Shown here in pieces: positions 5,282 through 7,447 of a stretch of DNA of 7,447 bases. Numbering within the stretch: position 1 is the first letter of the stretch; each line of letters starts with the position of its first letter. The stretch spans positions 1 to 7,447 of the forward strand of contig JAGDXN010000010.1 in NCBI GenBank assembly GCA_023256455.1, in the 5' to 3' direction. This DNA is from Cuniculiplasma sp. GTDB lineage: Archaea; Thermoplasmatota; Thermoplasmata; Thermoplasmatales; Thermoplasmataceae. The position numbers were made by a program, and so were the translations under genes. The notes beneath the pieces were generated by a model. That model had not been told where the DNA came from. It did not search any database and worked only from the letters and a program-made list of their open reading frames with translations.

Positions 5282-6629
5282 TGCCGCATACCTCACACTT
5301 TCCATTCTTACCTGTATTCATAATGTGACCCATCATTGTTAAATTTGTCCTCCTTTCCATATCTTCCGAACATGATTTGCTCCTGCACATTATATGTGTT
5401 TCAACGTTGGATTCCTGACCTTCAATTGCCTTTCCTTCCATATTGTCCAGAAGCATTCTGCTGGCCCTTTCCCTGAGGTCATTTGAAACCGTGTTCATTA
5501 TATCCCTTAATCTGCCCAGTTCGTCCTTTTTAATTTTAATTCTCCCTCTCTGGGTTCTGAGATTGACCGTGAGTGTATTCTCTTCTATCTCCCTGTCTCC
5601 AATCTCTATCCTTACGGGCACACCCTTCATTTCCCAGTAATTGAATTTAAATCCAGGTGTATAGGAATTCCTGTTATCCAGATGTACTCTTAATCCCATG
5701 TCCTTCAGGGATCTGTATAATTGGTCAATGTATTTTTCACCATTCTCATCTTTCCCCGGAATGGGTACGATAACAATCTGTATGGGCGCAACCTGGGGAG
5801 GCAATATCAAACCCTTATCGTCTCCATGTATGGATATGACGGCAGCTACAAGCCTTTCGCTCATCCCAAAGGTTGTCTGGTATACATATTCCGATTCCCC
5901 ATTTTCTTTGGCAAACTTCACATCATAATTTTTGGCAAAATTCTGTCCATATTGGTGTATTGTGCCTATTTGAAGGGTTCTACCAGACGGCATTATGGTA
6001 TCAAAGGCCCTGGTGTATACTGCCCCCGGAAATTTATCCCAGTCAGGCCTCTCGACCTCCATGTATGGAAGGCACATTAATTCCGTGAAATAGGACCATT
6101 CCTTTCTGTAAATTTGCAGCTGGGCCTCTGCATCCTCATAGTTCTCGTGTGCCGTATGACATTCTATAAAATGAATATCCCTCGATCTCATAAACGGCCT
6201 TGTGTGCTTAGTCTCATACCTCCAAACCTGGACGATCTGGAATATCCTCATTGGTAGATCTGCGTGGTCTCTTATCCACAACCTGAACATAGGATATATG
6301 GCGGCCTCGCTTGTTGGCCTCATGGCAAGATCATCCTCAAGGGATTCCTTTCCGCCCTTTGTGATCCAGAAAAGCTCCTTTTCAAACCCCCTTATATGTT
6401 CAAACTCCTCCTCAAACATCGCCCGGGATATAAGGGCTGGAAACATGACTTCATCAAAGTTATCCTCTAAGAACCTTTTTCTAATGGCTTCGTCAATATT
6501 TTTCATAAGCTGGAATCCGTAAGGCATCCAGACATTCATCCCCTTCACTGGATATCTTTTATCTGTAAGCCCTGCAAGTTCCACAATCTCATTGTACCAT
6601 TCACTGAAATTTTTCCTGGAATTCTCCAT
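5244..6629 (-). CDS. proS: Prolyl-tRNA synthetase, archaeal/eukaryal type
   Basis: A 461-residue class II synthetase that charges tRNA-Pro. Landmarks are motif 1 around residues 26-65 (ending VMFPAL), TSE at 106-108, motif 2 with R137 and E139 (VWRYETKHTRPFMRSRD), motif 3 at about 254-285 (FGMSERL, then GDDKG and LPPQVAP), an anticodon-binding domain at about 283-385 (IQIVIVPIPG...), and a C-terminal zinc-type domain with C415-x4-C420 and C445-x2-C448. It ends in tyrosine, as this class usually does. It lacks the bacterial editing insertion. The frame extends to a TTG at 6647, but ATG 6629 is preferred: the protein then begins MENSRKNFSEWY like its relatives, and the TATA-like box is 25-32 bases upstream, so the TTG would probably not be transcribed. 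It is the first gene of the proS-HAD-radB-fen1 series. Confidence 0.95.
   Translation of the reverse strand: MENSRKNFSEWYNEIVELAGLTDKRYPVKGMNVWMPYGFQLMKNIDEAIRKRFLEDNFDEVMFPALISRAMFEEEFEHIRGFEKELFWITKGGKESLEDDLAMRPTSEAAIYPMFRLWIRDHADLPMRIFQIVQVWRYETKHTRPFMRSRDIHFIECHTAHENYEDAEAQLQIYRKEWSYFTELMCLPYMEVERPDWDKFPGAVYTRAFDTIMPSGRTLQIGTIHQYGQNFAKNYDVKFAKENGESEYVYQTTFGMSERLVAAVISIHGDDKGLILPPQVAPIQIVIVPIPGKDENGEKYIDQLYRSLKDMGLRVHLDNRNSYTPGFKFNYWEMKGVPVRIEIGDREIEENTLTVNLRTQRGRIKIKKDELGRLRDIMNTVSNDLRERASRMLLDNMEGKAIEGQESNVETHIMCRSKSCSEDMERRTNLTMMGHIMNTGKNGKCEVCGNEGRTALFSKPY
5290..5295 (-). promoter_or_regulatory. Shine-Dalgarno site for the HAD phosphatase, inside proS
   Basis: TGAGGT on the minus strand lies 8 bases before ATG 5281, within the codons for the last zinc-finger region of proS. 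It is the reason for choosing 5281 over the upstream ATG at 5305. Confidence 0.5.
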
Positions 6630-6644
6630 GCATTCAGATAATTT

Positions 6645-6672
6645 CAATTAGCTTATTTAAATTGACTAATTG
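6645..6672. repeat. 7-bp perfect inverted repeat around the proS TATA-like box
   Basis: CAATTAG (6645-6651) and CTAATTG (6666-6672) are perfect inverted copies separated by 14 bases. The centre of symmetry is within one base of the centre of the TATA-like box. The arrangement suits an operator where a dimeric regulator would block TBP/TFB binding, but 7-bp arms in AT-rich DNA can occur by chance. Confidence 0.35.
6654..6661 (-). promoter_or_regulatory. TATA-like box of the proS-HAD-radB-fen1 operon
   Basis: TTTAAATA on the minus strand lies at -32 to -25 relative to the proS ATG at 6629, in a very AT-rich gap. This spacing suits a leaderless or nearly leaderless transcript, and no Shine-Dalgarno match is seen before the ATG. 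A purine-rich BRE element is not obvious upstream. Confidence 0.5.
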
Positions 6673-6720
6673 GATAAATTATTTATTGTGAAAATTCAAT
6701 TCTTTTTAGGAAATTTTTGA

Positions 6721-6734
6721 AATTAAAATAAAGA
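6721..6734 (-). terminator. Possible T-rich terminator after the MFS transporter gene
   Basis: Just past the stop codon at 6740, the minus strand reads TCTTTATTTTAATT, a T-rich run like those at which archaeal RNA polymerase terminates without a hairpin. The whole gap (6630-6739) is AT-rich, so this is weak evidence. Apart from this run and the proS promoter, nothing is recognised in the gap. Confidence 0.3.
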
Positions 6735-6739
6735 TTGAT

Positions 6740-7447
6740 CTAACTGGTAAGATATAGTCTTTCCTCTGAGGATTTGCCAAGATCCACCCTTTTAGGTTCT
6801 GGAAGGAACAGGAGTGTTGCAATCAAACCACCAATGGAGAATATGGACAGAACGAAGAACAGGCCTGAAGTTCCAATGGCACCCTGAATCAAAAGATTGA
6901 GGAATGTACCCATAAAGGCACCAATCTTACCTGCAGAGGCAGCTATGCCTGTTCCCGTACCCCTGGCCTGGGCAGGAAATATTTCGGGAGGATACACAAA
7001 GGTGGTCAGGTTTGGGCCAAATTCAATGAAGAAGTAACTGAGGCCGTAAATCACTACAAACTCAATTATGTGAAAAGGGGTCTCCAGAAAGGGGAATATG
7101 AAGAGAAGTCCAAAGGAAAGAGCCATCATCATGAATCCGAGGCTCTGTATTAATTTCCTTCCTATCCTGTCTATGGTAAAGGTTGCGAGCCAGTATCCCG
7201 GAAATGCAAAGAGGCCAAATATAACTGCGCTTACTTCAGTTGAATAATAAACTCTGGCAAGACCCTTAAGGCTCACGGGTACTGTGGAGGAAAGCATGTA
7301 CTTTGACATGATTGTATTTCCGTAAAGGGCCCAGTCCATTAGAAACCATGAGATTGAAGTGCCTAAAATTAAAAGAACGAGCCTTCTGTCCTTAAGGATT
7401 TCCTTAAGGGACATTCTTTTCATCTTCTTAGTATCATTATCGTTTTT
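6740..7447 (-). CDS. Major facilitator superfamily transporter, C-terminal half (partial, 5' end outside window)
   Basis: The last 235 residues of a 12-helix secondary transporter in the cell membrane. The frame is open to the window edge, and the first residues seen (KNDNDTKKMKRMSLKEILKD) look like the charged cytoplasmic loop between helices 6 and 7, so the ATG at 7423 is very probably an internal methionine. Six hydrophobic segments follow, corresponding to helices 7-12. The cytoplasmic loop after helix 8 has DRIGRK, the repeated MFS loop motif. After helix 10 comes PPEIFPAQARGTGTG, the E-x-F-P-x-x-x-R-G-x-G pattern common in the sugar, metabolite:H+ and phosphate symporter families. The substrate cannot be assigned from this half. 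It is transcribed in the same direction as proS, about 110 bases upstream of it, and is probably a separate unit. Confidence 0.88.
   Translation of the reverse strand, partial: KNDNDTKKMKRMSLKEILKDRRLVLLILGTSISWFLMDWALYGNTIMSKYMLSSTVPVSLKGLARVYYSTEVSAVIFGLFAFPGYWLATFTIDRIGRKLIQSLGFMMMALSFGLLFIFPFLETPFHIIEFVVIYGLSYFFIEFGPNLTTFVYPPEIFPAQARGTGTGIAASAGKIGAFMGTFLNLLIQGAIGTSGLFFVLSIFSIGGLIATLLFLPEPKRVDLGKSSEERLYLTS

Noticed and set aside
5721..6080. A 119-residue plus-strand reading frame opposite proS
   Set aside because: It lies fully antisense to well-conserved proS codons, has no recognisable motif and is best explained as a shadow frame.
6630..6647. Start of proS at TTG 6647
   Set aside because: It would lie only a few bases downstream of the TATA-like box, upstream of the expected transcript start, and would add six residues not seen in relatives.
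6740..7423. A complete 227-residue six-helix transporter starting at ATG 7423
   Set aside because: The frame stays open to the window edge and the motifs match only the second half of a 12-helix MFS protein, so the gene is cut by the window.

Overview
The window most likely comes from a euryarchaeon, probably a member of the Thermoplasmatales or a close relative. The evidence is an information-processing gene set of archaeal type (archaeal/eukaryal-type tyrosyl- and prolyl-tRNA synthetases, FEN1, the recombinase paralogue RadB, SMC with a ScpA kleisin), TATA-like boxes about 25-29 bases upstream of leaderless start codons, frequent AGG/AGA arginine and ATA isoleucine codons, and tight overlapping gene packing. 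The lineage call is an inference from gene style; no rRNA is present to confirm it.

Left half, plus strand (1-2851): one compact, probably co-transcribed series. It contains the C-terminal end of SMC (cut by the window edge), ScpA, two small membrane proteins that look like the two halves of one Cas4/RecB-type PD-(D/E)XK nuclease, and tyrosyl-tRNA synthetase. SMC/ScpA and the second nuclease half/TyrRS are joined by 4-base ATGA stop-start overlaps. No scpB is visible between or after these genes.

Middle and right, minus strand (2840-6629): a second compact series read from right to left: prolyl-tRNA synthetase, a SerB-like HAD phosphatase, RadB and FEN1. It starts at a TATA-like promoter near 6654-6661. 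proS/HAD and HAD/radB overlap. fen1 has its own TATA-like box at 3881-3888 and looks leaderless. The two series converge tail to tail and overlap by 12 bases at 2840-2851, inside the codons for the FEN1 PCNA-binding tail.

Right edge, minus strand (6740-7447): the C-terminal half of a major facilitator superfamily transporter, cut by the window edge. About 110 AT-rich bases separate it from proS and hold the proS promoter, inside a perfect 7-bp inverted repeat.

The most interesting item is the split membrane nuclease at 1064-1853. One polypeptide carries the first Fe-S cysteine and the G-x3-H motif and then ends in a membrane helix. The next begins with a membrane helix and carries the D, E-x-K, Q-x3-Y and C-x2-C-x5-C motifs. 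Together they would rebuild one Cas4-like fold held at the membrane by a hairpin, encoded with the SMC-ScpA chromosome-organising machinery. Gene density is high; no stretch over 300 bases lacks a gene, and no tRNA, rRNA, CRISPR array or insertion sequence is visible.
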